DNA of 64,000 nucleotides from Streptomyces sp. DSM 15324 (lineage in GTDB: Bacteria; Actinomycetota; Actinomycetes; Streptomycetales; Streptomycetaceae): assembly GCF_001514285.1 (NCBI RefSeq), contig NZ_KQ949029.1:199661-263660 (forward strand). Direction: 5' to 3'. This document shows positions 1 to 7,047 of this stretch, one piece after another (the first letter of the stretch is position 1; the number at the start of each line of letters is the position of its first letter). The notes beneath the pieces were generated by a model. It was not told the origin of the DNA and searched no databases. It saw only the letters and a list, made by a program, of their open reading frames with translations. The translations under genes and the position numbers were made by a program.

Positions 1-1
1 G

Positions 2-181
2 GCGATGCGTGCGGCCTCGTGCCGGGACCTCGCCGCGGCCGTGCACGTCACCGCCGTGGGCGTCACCGTCATGGGACTGGCCGTGTGGGGCCGGACCGGG
101 TTCCTCGACGTGCTCGCGGAGTCCCGCGAGACCGCTGCCGCACTCGCCCGGCAGTGGGGCTACGGCCCGTCCGGACGTTAG
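2..181 (+). CDS. 3' end of an unrecognised gene (partial)
   Basis: The last 59 codons of a gene whose start lies outside the window. The frame ends in TAG and keeps a strong G/C third-position bias throughout. A hydrophobic stretch rich in Val, Ala, Thr and Gly covers about residues 9-28 and could be a final membrane segment; the tail is amphipathic and ends GYGPSGR. It converges on the TetR remnant downstream. Too little remains to name a family. Confidence 0.5.
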   Translation, partial: AMRAASCRDLAAAVHVTAVGVTVMGLAVWGRTGFLDVLAESRETAAALARQWGYGPSGR

Positions 182-315
182 CGGTCCCTCGCCCTCGGGC
201 TGTCCGTCGCGTCAGGACGCCTCATCGCTCCGAGGTGAATGCCGTCGTCGAAGGAACGGCCAGACATGTCGCGGACCTCGAGGAGACGCAGACGACGGGC
301 CAGGGGCGCGGAGGT

Positions 316-720
316 TCACCGTTCCTCGGCGCTGGTGACCCGCCGTACCAGATCCGCCCACGCGGTCTGGAGGCGCCCGGTGGTGACCTGTGCGTCGGAG
401 CGCAGGTGGTCGAGGGTCTCCAGGTCGACGAAGGCGAGCAGGGCGTGGGCGATCATGGTGTGGTCGCCCACGACGCCCGCCTCCCGCAGGAGTGCGGTGA
501 CGTGGTGGCGGAAGGCCCGGCCGTGGGGGGGAGGACCGGCGGCGATCGGTCGGCACCTGGCGGCCCAGGGCCGGTCCGAGGTCCGTGGTGTCGGAAGGCC
601 GTTGCGGTCGCCGAACCGGTGGAACAACGTGCCCTTGCCGACCCCGGCCGCCCGCGCGACCTCGTGCATCGTCACATGCTCGGCGCCCCGCTCGGCCACC
701 GGCCAGGCGGCCGCCTCCAA
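316..720 (-). pseudogene. TetR-family regulator remnant with internal deletion
   Basis: The N-terminal part carries a clear TetR helix-turn-helix (MHEVARAAGVGKGTLFHRFG). The C-terminal part (ALLREAGVVGDHTMIAHALL onward) matches the end of the ligand domain usual in Streptomyces TetR proteins that begin this way. The two are joined after only about 25 ill-fitting residues, so some 50-60 residues of the ligand domain seem missing and the protein is about 134 aa instead of about 190. The coding frame stays open upstream only to a TAG at 799-801, and between there and 720 it offers no ATG or GTG, only CTG or TTG. Both facts suggest decay. A working short regulator started from TTG cannot be excluded. 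Confidence 0.55.
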
Positions 721-907
721 CAGTCGGGCACGGTTGCGGACGGCGTCGGCACGCTGCCCCGGGAGACGTCCGAAAGCCCGGTCATCCCTCGCTCCGTCCT
801 AGGACACCGGTCAATTCCTTTGCCCGGCCACGCAGGTCGCCCCTAGCGTGCAGGCACACAGGGCCGGGCGCGAGGGCAGCGCCCCGCACGGATCAGGAGG
901 AACCGCC

Positions 908-1285
908 ATGGGTGTCATGGTCTCGGTCAGGGGCTGGCTGGAGTGTGATGACGGACAGCTGGCCCGGATCAAGGAGATCGTGGCAGCAGACCATCCCGAG
1001 CGCACCTACAGCGGGGGCTGGGCTTTCCCCCCTCGGCAGTACAACGCCGTCAGGTGGGCCTTCTACGGGGGTCACATCCGCGCGGTGTCCCTCGACTGGT
1101 TCGAGGAGAGGTTGCGTCAGATCGCCCTGATCCCTGCCTCCCGCCCGGATGACGCGTACGACGAGCGGCCCCGGGGGCTGTTCCTGGTCAGCCACGACGT
1201 CGACGGCATGAGCGAGTGGAGGGTCCGCGGCGGCGTCCTGGAGATCGGCCTCCCGGGCGGGGACTACCGTTACCTCGACGCCTAG
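908..1285 (+). CDS. conserved hypothetical protein, 125 aa
   Basis: A small soluble protein with balanced composition and many aromatics (motif QYNAVRWAFYGG, then SLDWFEERLRQIALIP) and no membrane segment or signal peptide. The start is the ATG with AGGAGG seven bases upstream; the frame is open to 848 but without a ribosome site there. Its stop overlaps the stop of the convergent next gene through the shared bases CTAG. I do not recognise the family. Size and composition would fit an immunity-type or stress protein, but nothing in the sequence proves that. Confidence 0.7.
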   Translation: MGVMVSVRGWLECDDGQLARIKEIVAADHPERTYSGGWAFPPRQYNAVRWAFYGGHIRAVSLDWFEERLRQIALIPASRPDDAYDERPRGLFLVSHDVDGMSEWRVRGGVLEIGLPGGDYRYLDA

Positions 1286-2118
1286 CCGGGGGTGAGGCGC
1301 CAGTACCCGTAGGGGTTGTGGAAGAAGTCGTCTTCCTCGAAGCGTTCACACTCGACCCGGTTCATGACCCATCTGCGTCCGTCCGGGGAGGCCCGGAATC
1401 CTTCGCCGTTCTCGACTCCGTGTGCGGGCTGCTCGGTCAGCAGGTAGTACGCCGCGACGCTCATGGTGGTCACGCCCTCGTGCAACAGCTCCTGATCCTC
1501 CTCGGGTCCAGGTGCCAGCTCCACGTCGGCTTCGCCGAGGAGATGCATGCCACAGCTGTAATACACGTCCTCGTCGGCGACACTGGACACTACCCATGCC
1601 TGGACAAGGGCGGCTGCGAGGTCGTACGCATCCTCGGCGGCCTCCGCCCTGTCCGCGAGGGCCAGCCACCGCTCGCGCCCGCAGGCCACCCCGCTGGAAT
1701 CGTTCTTCACCGCGGTGGCCCCGTTGGCCAGCAACGCGGCAGTGACGGCCAGCGCTCGCCGGGAGACGTCGAAGGCGGTGGACTGGGATATCGGCGGTGA
1801 CAGTACATAGGCAACCGAGTCATGCGCGTCCACCGCGGCCCAGTCCTCATCGCCGAACCGGTCGTCATGGGTGAACTGGCGGGCCCCCAGCGCGGCGTCG
1901 AACGCACTGCGCATCCGAGGGTCCGGACCCCGCTGCAGCTCCTCGACGATGAACTCCCCTCCGCCTGCCTCACCAACCGCCCGCTCGAGTACGTCGAGAT
2001 CCAGGCCGACTCCGATCGCGCACAGCACGTGCCTCGGCATCACACCCGACCTGGGGACCACGAAGCGCGAGCCGTTGACGACTTCCCCTTGCCACATCTT
2101 GCTCATGCGCCCCAGCAT
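1282..2118 (-). CDS. hypothetical protein, DUF4261-like
   Basis: A soluble acidic protein of about 278 aa. The middle motif LLANGATAVKNDSSGVA and the C-terminal YYSCGMHLLGEADVELAP followed by SVAAYYLLTEQPA resemble DUF4261 proteins as I remember them; this is a weak family assignment with unknown function. The start is uncertain: ATG at 2118 and ATG at 2106 (MSKMWQGE) are both possible, and neither has a strong ribosome site. It lies 41 bases downstream of the deaminase gene on the same strand, so the two may be co-transcribed. Confidence 0.6.
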   Translation of the reverse strand: MLGRMSKMWQGEVVNGSRFVVPRSGVMPRHVLCAIGVGLDLDVLERAVGEAGGGEFIVEELQRGPDPRMRSAFDAALGARQFTHDDRFGDEDWAAVDAHDSVAYVLSPPISQSTAFDVSRRALAVTAALLANGATAVKNDSSGVACGRERWLALADRAEAAEDAYDLAAALVQAWVVSSVADEDVYYSCGMHLLGEADVELAPGPEEDQELLHEGVTTMSVAAYYLLTEQPAHGVENGEGFRASPDGRRWVMNRVECERFEEDDFFHNPYGYWRLTPG

Positions 2119-2159
2119 GTCAGGTCGACAGCCGGTAGTGATCAGTAAGGGGCCGCGGT

Positions 2160-2573
2160 TCACCCGGCTTCGAGTTGGTGGTCGGCCCACACATAGGTCT
2201 CGGGCAGCAGGTCGCTGATGTGCACGCTGCGGATGCCGTCACCTTCGCCGACGATGACGTCGAGGGCGGGGAAGTAGTCGAGGAGCACCTGACGGCAGCG
2301 GCCGCACGGGGGTACGACCCCACGGTCGCGGTCGCCCACGGCGACGATCGTGTCCAGCTCGTAGGCGCCCTGGGCGGCGGCCGTGCCGATGAGCACCAGC
2401 TCGGCGCAGGGGCCTCCGGTGAAGTGGTAGGCGTTCACCGCGGTGATGATCCGGCCGTCCCGGGCGCGTGCCGCGGCGGCCATGGTGTGGTTGTCGCCGC
2501 GGCAGCGGGTGCGGGCGACGTGCGCTGCGGCCTCGATGAGTTCGTGGTCGACGGGGCGGGTCTGCTGGGGCAT
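2160..2573 (-). CDS. blasticidin-S-deaminase-like cytidine deaminase
   Basis: A 137-aa zinc deaminase of the cytidine deaminase fold. The catalytic block is FTGGPCAELVLIGTAAA, giving Cys56 and the proton-shuttling Glu58, followed by PPCGRCRQVLLDY, giving Cys90 and Cys93: the three-cysteine zinc site. Around these motifs the sequence follows the Aspergillus terreus blasticidin S deaminase closely (YHFTGGPCAEL, CGRCRQVLLD, ELLP.YVW), much more than housekeeping cytidine deaminases do. It probably hydrolyses the amino group of a cytosine nucleoside or nucleoside antibiotic; the substrate is not shown by sequence alone. The start ATG follows a purine-rich GAAGCAGAGAAG. It is divergent from the F420 oxidoreductase gene. 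Confidence 0.85.
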   Translation of the reverse strand: MPQQTRPVDHELIEAAAHVARTRCRGDNHTMAAAARARDGRIITAVNAYHFTGGPCAELVLIGTAAAQGAYELDTIVAVGDRDRGVVPPCGRCRQVLLDYFPALDVIVGEGDGIRSVHISDLLPETYVWADHQLEAG

Positions 2574-2729
2574 CTTCTCTGCTTCTCTGCCTTCGTGAGG
2601 TGTCAGGCGACGTTGGCGCATGGGCTGACGGTGCGCAAGCGGATATCGGTGCTCCGCTCGTCCGCAGGCAGTGCCGCCACCTGAAGGTTCGCCCCGCGGG
2701 GGATTGCAGCGTACCGGGCCAGGCAATAA

Positions 2730-2743
2730 GTTTGGGTCCAAAC
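2730..2743. promoter_or_regulatory. perfect palindrome, candidate operator
   Basis: GTTTGGGTCCAAAC has perfect 6-bp arms around GT, set in a short AT-richer patch (aataa before, aatat after) 54 bases upstream of the oxidoreductase start and in the promoter region shared with the divergent deaminase. Symmetric sites of this size suit TetR- or HxlR-type dimers. No matching regulator gene is adjacent apart from the TetR remnant near 0.3-0.7 kb. Confidence 0.5.
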
Positions 2744-2796
2744 AATATGCCCGCCACGGCACACCCCAGGACACCGAGAAAAGAGCGAGGACGCCG

Positions 2797-3741
2797 ATGA
2801 CGACCACCCCGCCCCGCATGCTGCTCGTCCTCAGCGAGAACTGGACCCTGACCGGCGGACGGGCCGACCTGCCCGCCGCCGTGCGGTGGGCACGGGAAGC
2901 GGAGGACGCCGGGTTCGACTCCGTCATGGTGAGCGAACACATCGTGCTCGGCCCCGACGCCGCGGCCGACGGCATCATGGGCAACCCCCGCGACTACGCC
3001 CTGCCGGGCAACCAGGACCCCTTCACCCCCTGGCCCAGCTCCCTGCTCCTGCTCGCCTCGATCGCCTCCGTCACCGAACGCCTTCGACTGGCCGCCGCCG
3101 CCGTCCTCGCACCGCTGCGCCACCCCCTGCTGCTGGCGCGGGAACTCGGCACCCTCGACCTCCTCAGCGAAGGCCGGCTCCTCGTCCAGCCGACGGTCAG
3201 CTGGAGCAAGGACGAGTACGACGCCCTGGGCGTGCCCTTCCACCGGCGGGGACGGCTGCTCGACGAACACCTGCAGGTCTGGGCGAAGGCGTGGGGCCCG
3301 TCCCCGATCTCGCACGACGGCGAGCACTACCCGTTCCAGGACGTCTACTTCGAGCCGGGCGCGTACCGGCCCGACGGGCCGCGGCTGTGGTTCGGCGGCC
3401 AGCGCCTGCACGGGCCGCTCCTGCGCCGGCTGGTGGAACACGGCCACGGCTTCCACCCGCTCGGCCGTCCCACACCGCAGGACATGCAGGCGCTGAAGAC
3501 GGCCATGGCCGCCGCGGGCCGGGACATCGCCGAACTGGAGCTGATCGGCGGCACCCAGGCCGTCTTCCCCGACCACCACTCACCGGCGGACCTCGGCGCG
3601 GCTCTGGCGTCCGTACCCGAGCAGATGGAGCAGGGTTTCACGACCTTCTGTGTCAAGCCGAACCAGTTCATCGACGACCCCAGCGGCATCGGTGCCTTCT
3701 GCCGCGACGTCATACGACGGGTCGAGGCACGGACCGCATAG
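2797..3741 (+). CDS. LLM-class F420-dependent oxidoreductase
   Basis: A 314-aa protein of the bacterial luciferase-like monooxygenase superfamily (TIM barrel). Family signs are REAEDAGFDSVMVSEHI near residues 36-52, ERLRLAAAAVLAPLRHPLLLARELGTLD (the typical strand-helix after the substrate loop), SEGRLLVQ, the FHRRGRLLDEHLQVW helix and RLWFGGQ. Actinobacterial members mostly use F420H2, but FMN cannot be ruled out. The reaction substrate is unknown. The start was taken at ATG preceded by GAGCGAGGA; the frame is open further upstream but runs into the palindromic operator region. It probably forms a single-gene transcript divergent from the deaminase. Confidence 0.85.
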   Translation: MTTTPPRMLLVLSENWTLTGGRADLPAAVRWAREAEDAGFDSVMVSEHIVLGPDAAADGIMGNPRDYALPGNQDPFTPWPSSLLLLASIASVTERLRLAAAAVLAPLRHPLLLARELGTLDLLSEGRLLVQPTVSWSKDEYDALGVPFHRRGRLLDEHLQVWAKAWGPSPISHDGEHYPFQDVYFEPGAYRPDGPRLWFGGQRLHGPLLRRLVEHGHGFHPLGRPTPQDMQALKTAMAAAGRDIAELELIGGTQAVFPDHHSPADLGAALASVPEQMEQGFTTFCVKPNQFIDDPSGIGAFCRDVIRRVEARTA

Positions 3742-3769
3742 CTGAGCGGCGGCCCTCGCCCGGAATGGC

Positions 3770-5659
3770 CTACGGGATCGAAGCCGGGTCCGCCTCCGGC
3801 TCCGACTTCGCCTGCGACTCCGACTTCGCGTCCGACCGCGAGCGCGGCAGGGGCTGTTCCGTCCAGATGATCTTTCCGGTGGAGGTGTACCGGGTTCCCC
3901 AGCGCTCGGTGAGCCGGGCGACCAGGAACAGGCCGCGGCCGCCCTCGTCCTCGGTTCGGGCGCGCCGCAGTCGGGGTGAGGTGCCGCTGCCGTCGGAGAC
4001 CTCGCAGATCAGGGTGCGGTCGCGGAGCAGGCGCAACTGCACCGGGCCGGTCGCGTGCCGGATGGCGTTGGTGACCAGCTCGCTGGCGACGAGTTCCGTC
4101 GTGAAGGCCAGTTCGTCCAGGTCCCACGCGGCCAGTTGGGCGGTGACCGCCGCGCGGGCGCGGGCGACGACCGCCGGGTCGCTGGGCAGGTCCCACTGGG
4201 CGACGTGCTCCGGCCCCAGCGCGTGGGTGCGGGCGACGAGCAGGGCGACGTCGTCGGTCGGCCGGGCCGGGAGCAGGGCGTCGAGGACGGCCTCGCAGGT
4301 GTCCTCCGGCGCCCGGTCGGCACGGGCCAGGACGGTACGGAGGCGGTCCAGGCCGACGTCGATGTCCTGGAGCCGGTCCTCGATCAGCCCGTCGGTGTAG
4401 AGCACCAGCTGGCTGCCCTCGGCGAGTTCCAGCTCGGCCGTCTCGAAGGGCATCCCGCCGAGCCCGAGCGGCGGCCCGGCCGGCAGATCCACGAAGTCCA
4501 CGCGGCCGTCGGGGCGGACGACCGCCGGGAGGGGGTGCCCGGCACGGGCGAGGGTGCAGCGCCGGAGCACGGGGTCGTAGACGGCGTACAGGCAGGTGGC
4601 GCCGATGATTCCGGTGTCCGCGTGGGTGTTCTCCACCGCCCAGCCCTCACCGCGGTCGAGGCGGCCGACCAGGTCGTCGAGGTGGGTGAGGAGTTCGTCG
4701 GGTGCCAGGTCCAGTGCGCAGAAGTTGTGCACGGCGGTGCGCAGCCGGCCCATCGTGGCGGCGGCGTGCAGACCGTGGCCGACCACGTCGCCGACGACCA
4801 GCGCGACCCGGGCGCCGGACAGCGGGATGACGTCGAACCAGTCGCCGCCCACCCCGGCCCGCGCCGGCAGATAGCGGTAGGCGACCTCAACGGCGTTCTG
4901 CTCGGGCCTGCCGCGCGGCAGAAGGCTGCGCTGGAGGGCGAGGGCGGTGTGGTGCTCGCGGGTGTAGCGGCGGGCGTTGTCGAAGGAGATCGCCGCCCGG
5001 CCGACCAGTTCCTGGGCCAGCGACAAATCGTCCTCCTCGAAGGGGTCGGGCTGCTGGGAGCGGTAGAAGCTGACCACCCCGAGGGTCACGCCGCGGGCCC
5101 GCAGCGGCACCGTGATCAGGGAGTGGACGCCCGCGTCGATCACCCGTCCGCCCCGTGCCGGATCGTTGGCGATCCAGCCTCGGGCCTCGGCCAGCACGGG
5201 TTCGAGCACCGACTGGCCGCTCTCCAGGCTGCGGGCCTGCGGCGTGGACGGGACATAGCCGACCCGGTCACCGACGCCGTACAGGGCCGGCTCCTGGTGT
5301 ACGGCGCCCAGCGCGACCCGGCGCAGCAGGGTGTCCGCGCCCGTGGGCCCAGGTTCCTCTCCGTGCAGCACCGGGTCGGCCAGGTCCACGGCGGCGAAGT
5401 CGGCGAACCGGGGAACGGCGACGTCGGCCAGTTCCTCCGCGGTGCGGGTGACGTCCAGCGTGGTGCCGATGCGGACTCCGGCGTCGTACAGCAGTTCCAG
5501 ACGCCGGCGGGCGAGGACGGCCAGTCGTCCGACGCCGGGTTCGCCGACCAGCAGCAACCAGCCGTCGTCCTCGGACCCGGCGCTCTCCCCGGCGGACCCG
5601 GCCCCGTCCCCCGCGCTTCGGTCCCGGTCACGGGCGGGGCCGTGCGGAGCGTGGGCCAC
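3770..5659 (-). CDS. GAF-SpoIIE phosphatase-HATPase signalling protein (C-terminal part)
   Basis: A 629-aa cytoplasmic regulator. Residues about 45-215 form a GAF-type domain (ELLYDAGVRIGTTLDVTRTA... TVPLRARGVTLGVVSFYR); about 235-470 form a PP2C/SpoIIE serine phosphatase (VGGDWFDVIPL, VVGDVVGHGLHAAATM, LVLYTDGLIEDR, PTDDVALLVAR with metal-binding Asp residues); about 490-590 form a RsbW-type HATPase (ELVASELVTNAIRHA, DEGGRGLFLVARLTERWG). The family dephosphorylates anti-anti-sigma factors or acts as anti-sigma kinase. The GTG start lies inside the upstream GAF gene in another frame, and the first 30 residues are low complexity. This and the next entry are probably one protein split by a frameshift. 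The C-terminal tail (SRSDAKSESQAKSEPEAD) is a charged repeat. Confidence 0.85.
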   Translation of the reverse strand: MAHAPHGPARDRDRSAGDGAGSAGESAGSEDDGWLLLVGEPGVGRLAVLARRRLELLYDAGVRIGTTLDVTRTAEELADVAVPRFADFAAVDLADPVLHGEEPGPTGADTLLRRVALGAVHQEPALYGVGDRVGYVPSTPQARSLESGQSVLEPVLAEARGWIANDPARGGRVIDAGVHSLITVPLRARGVTLGVVSFYRSQQPDPFEEDDLSLAQELVGRAAISFDNARRYTREHHTALALQRSLLPRGRPEQNAVEVAYRYLPARAGVGGDWFDVIPLSGARVALVVGDVVGHGLHAAATMGRLRTAVHNFCALDLAPDELLTHLDDLVGRLDRGEGWAVENTHADTGIIGATCLYAVYDPVLRRCTLARAGHPLPAVVRPDGRVDFVDLPAGPPLGLGGMPFETAELELAEGSQLVLYTDGLIEDRLQDIDVGLDRLRTVLARADRAPEDTCEAVLDALLPARPTDDVALLVARTHALGPEHVAQWDLPSDPAVVARARAAVTAQLAAWDLDELAFTTELVASELVTNAIRHATGPVQLRLLRDRTLICEVSDGSGTSPRLRRARTEDEGGRGLFLVARLTERWGTRYTSTGKIIWTEQPLPRSRSDAKSESQAKSEPEADPASIP

Positions 5660-6759
5660 GCCGGTGCGCCGGGCGGCGGAGACGACGGCGAAGGCACGAC
5701 GGTGTACGTGTCGGCGGCCGGCGTCGCCGGGGGACCCGGTGCCGGGGCGGTCCGGGCGGGGGACACGGTCATGGGTGTCGCCGCGGTGCCGGTCGGCACC
5801 CCCGGCAGGGTGAGTCCGACGTGACGCAGGCGGGGGCCGCCGAGGACGCGGGCCTCGATGACCACGCCCGTCTCGCCCGCCGCGCCGATGACCGGGCGGC
5901 GCAGCAGGGTCGCGATCCGGCCGTCGGACAGGGTCACCTCGTCGAAGGTCCGGTGCGGTGAGGCGATGAGTTCCTCGGCCTTCTCGCGCAGCACCGCCAG
6001 GTCGATCCGCCCGAGGGCGCCGTCGTCGTGCGTGGTGCGGTGTCCGGGGAGGGCCGTTTCGGGCCGGAGCGGCCGGGCTCGCGTGCCGTGGGTGTCCCGC
6101 CCGGCCTGCCGGTAGGCGGCGAGCAGCGCCCGCTCGCGCTGCGTGGCCTGTTCCAGCAGCCGCTCCTCTATGCCGTGGACGGCCTCCCGGACCAGCCGCA
6201 GCATGGCGGGGTCGCCGTCGGCGCGCAGGCAGGTGAGGTCGAGGACCGCCTCGACGTGTCCGCTCAGCGGATTGCGGATCGGCGCGCCCGCGCAGGTGAA
6301 GGGCTGCAGGCAGTCGGCGAAGTGCTCGCGCCCGACGACGTAGAAGGGGGAGCGCTCGGCCAGGGCGGTGCCGACGCCGTTGGTGCCCACGACCTGCTCG
6401 GAGGCGTCGAAGCCGGGGGCGAACCGTATCTCGTCCAGGCGTCGGCGCAGCGTCCGGTCGCCGCCGTAGCGCTGGACCATGCGGGCGTGTCCGTCACAGA
6501 GCACGATCGTCATGCTCACGTCGGCGAGCGACGCGGCCAGGTCCTTGAGCACCGGGTCGGCCGCGCGCCGGAACCGGTCGTCCAGCTCCAGGTCGGAGCG
6601 GTAGGGAACCAGCAGCTGGTGCGGCTCCAGCCCGGCGGACCGGCACCGTTTCCAGGAGTCGAGCACCGAGCCGCGTACGTCCGAGTCGACCCGGGCGCCG
6701 GTCAGGAAACGCTCGTGGGCCTCGGCCAGACCCCCGATCCGGTCCCAGGCGACGGTCAT
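5140..6759 (-). CDS. GAF-domain sensor (N-terminal part of split SpoIIE regulator)
   Basis: The ATG (MTVAWDRIGG) follows GAAGGAAG. Residues about 15-240 match the GAF-type sensor of AcoR-like regulators (SWKRCRSAGLEP, then APGFDASEQVVGTNGVGTAL, then CAGAPIRNPLSGHVEAVLDLT), followed by a coiled linker and a second small domain (TFDEVTLSDGRIATLLRRPV). After about residue 345 the chain becomes Pro/Ala-rich. From about residue 390 it reads the downstream GAF-SpoIIE gene out of frame (GCCWSANP... with poor composition), so the last 150 or so codons are not real protein. This fits a frameshift around 5600-5690 that would otherwise join it to the SpoIIE half, giving one protein of about 970-1000 aa. 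Confidence 0.75.
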   Translation of the reverse strand: MTVAWDRIGGLAEAHERFLTGARVDSDVRGSVLDSWKRCRSAGLEPHQLLVPYRSDLELDDRFRRAADPVLKDLAASLADVSMTIVLCDGHARMVQRYGGDRTLRRRLDEIRFAPGFDASEQVVGTNGVGTALAERSPFYVVGREHFADCLQPFTCAGAPIRNPLSGHVEAVLDLTCLRADGDPAMLRLVREAVHGIEERLLEQATQRERALLAAYRQAGRDTHGTRARPLRPETALPGHRTTHDDGALGRIDLAVLREKAEELIASPHRTFDEVTLSDGRIATLLRRPVIGAAGETGVVIEARVLGGPRLRHVGLTLPGVPTGTAATPMTVSPARTAPAPGPPATPAADTYTVVPSPSSPPPGAPAWPTLRTAPPVTGTEARGTGPGPPGRAPGPRTTAGCCWSANPASDDWPSSPAGVWNCCTTPESASAPRWTSPAPRRNWPTSPFPGSPTSPPWTWPTRCCTERNLGPRARTPCCAGSRWAPYTRSRPCTASVTGSAMSRPRRRPAAWRAASRCSNPCWPRPEAGSPTIRHGADG

Positions 6760-6843
6760 CGGCACCACTTCCTTCACCCGGAGACGGTTCGACGCGCACC
6801 GCTGCTCGGCTCGCCCCCGGGGAAGGGGAGCCCTCCAAGTGGT

Positions 6844-6865
6844 CTCACGGTAGACCGTCCGTGAG
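6844..6865. promoter_or_regulatory. nested palindrome upstream of the GAF/SpoIIE gene
   Basis: CTCACGG and CCGTGAG form perfect 7-bp arms separated by 8 bases. Inside them ACGGTAGACCGT is a second perfect palindrome (5-bp arms around AG). The site lies 85-106 bases upstream of the GAF gene start on the minus strand, where an operator or activator site would be expected. Confidence 0.35.
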
Positions 6866-6980
6866 GGGAATCTCAATGCGGTGGCACGGGCGGGCTGTGC
6901 CGGGCGGCAGGGCGGCCGGCCCGCGCGCACGTGCCACCGCGCTCACGCCCGCCCCCGTCCGGCACCGGACGAAGATGCGG

Positions 6981-7011
6981 CCAATCCGTCGCCCGCGCTG
7001 CTCCGGATTAC
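6981..7011 (+). promoter_or_regulatory. candidate ECF (SigK-type) promoter of the lipid operon
   Basis: CCAATCC, a 16-base spacer and CGGATTAC end 36 bases before the FAD oxidoreductase start. The sigma gene facing this operon has CCGAACC, a 16-base spacer and the identical CGGATTAC upstream of its own start. A shared 8-mer at identical spacing in exactly the two places an autoregulated ECF sigma should act is good circumstantial evidence for a promoter. The -35/-10 assignment is inference. Confidence 0.55.
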
Positions 7012-7047
7012 TCGGAGACCTGATCGCGGAGAGCGGGAGGAGAGGCG

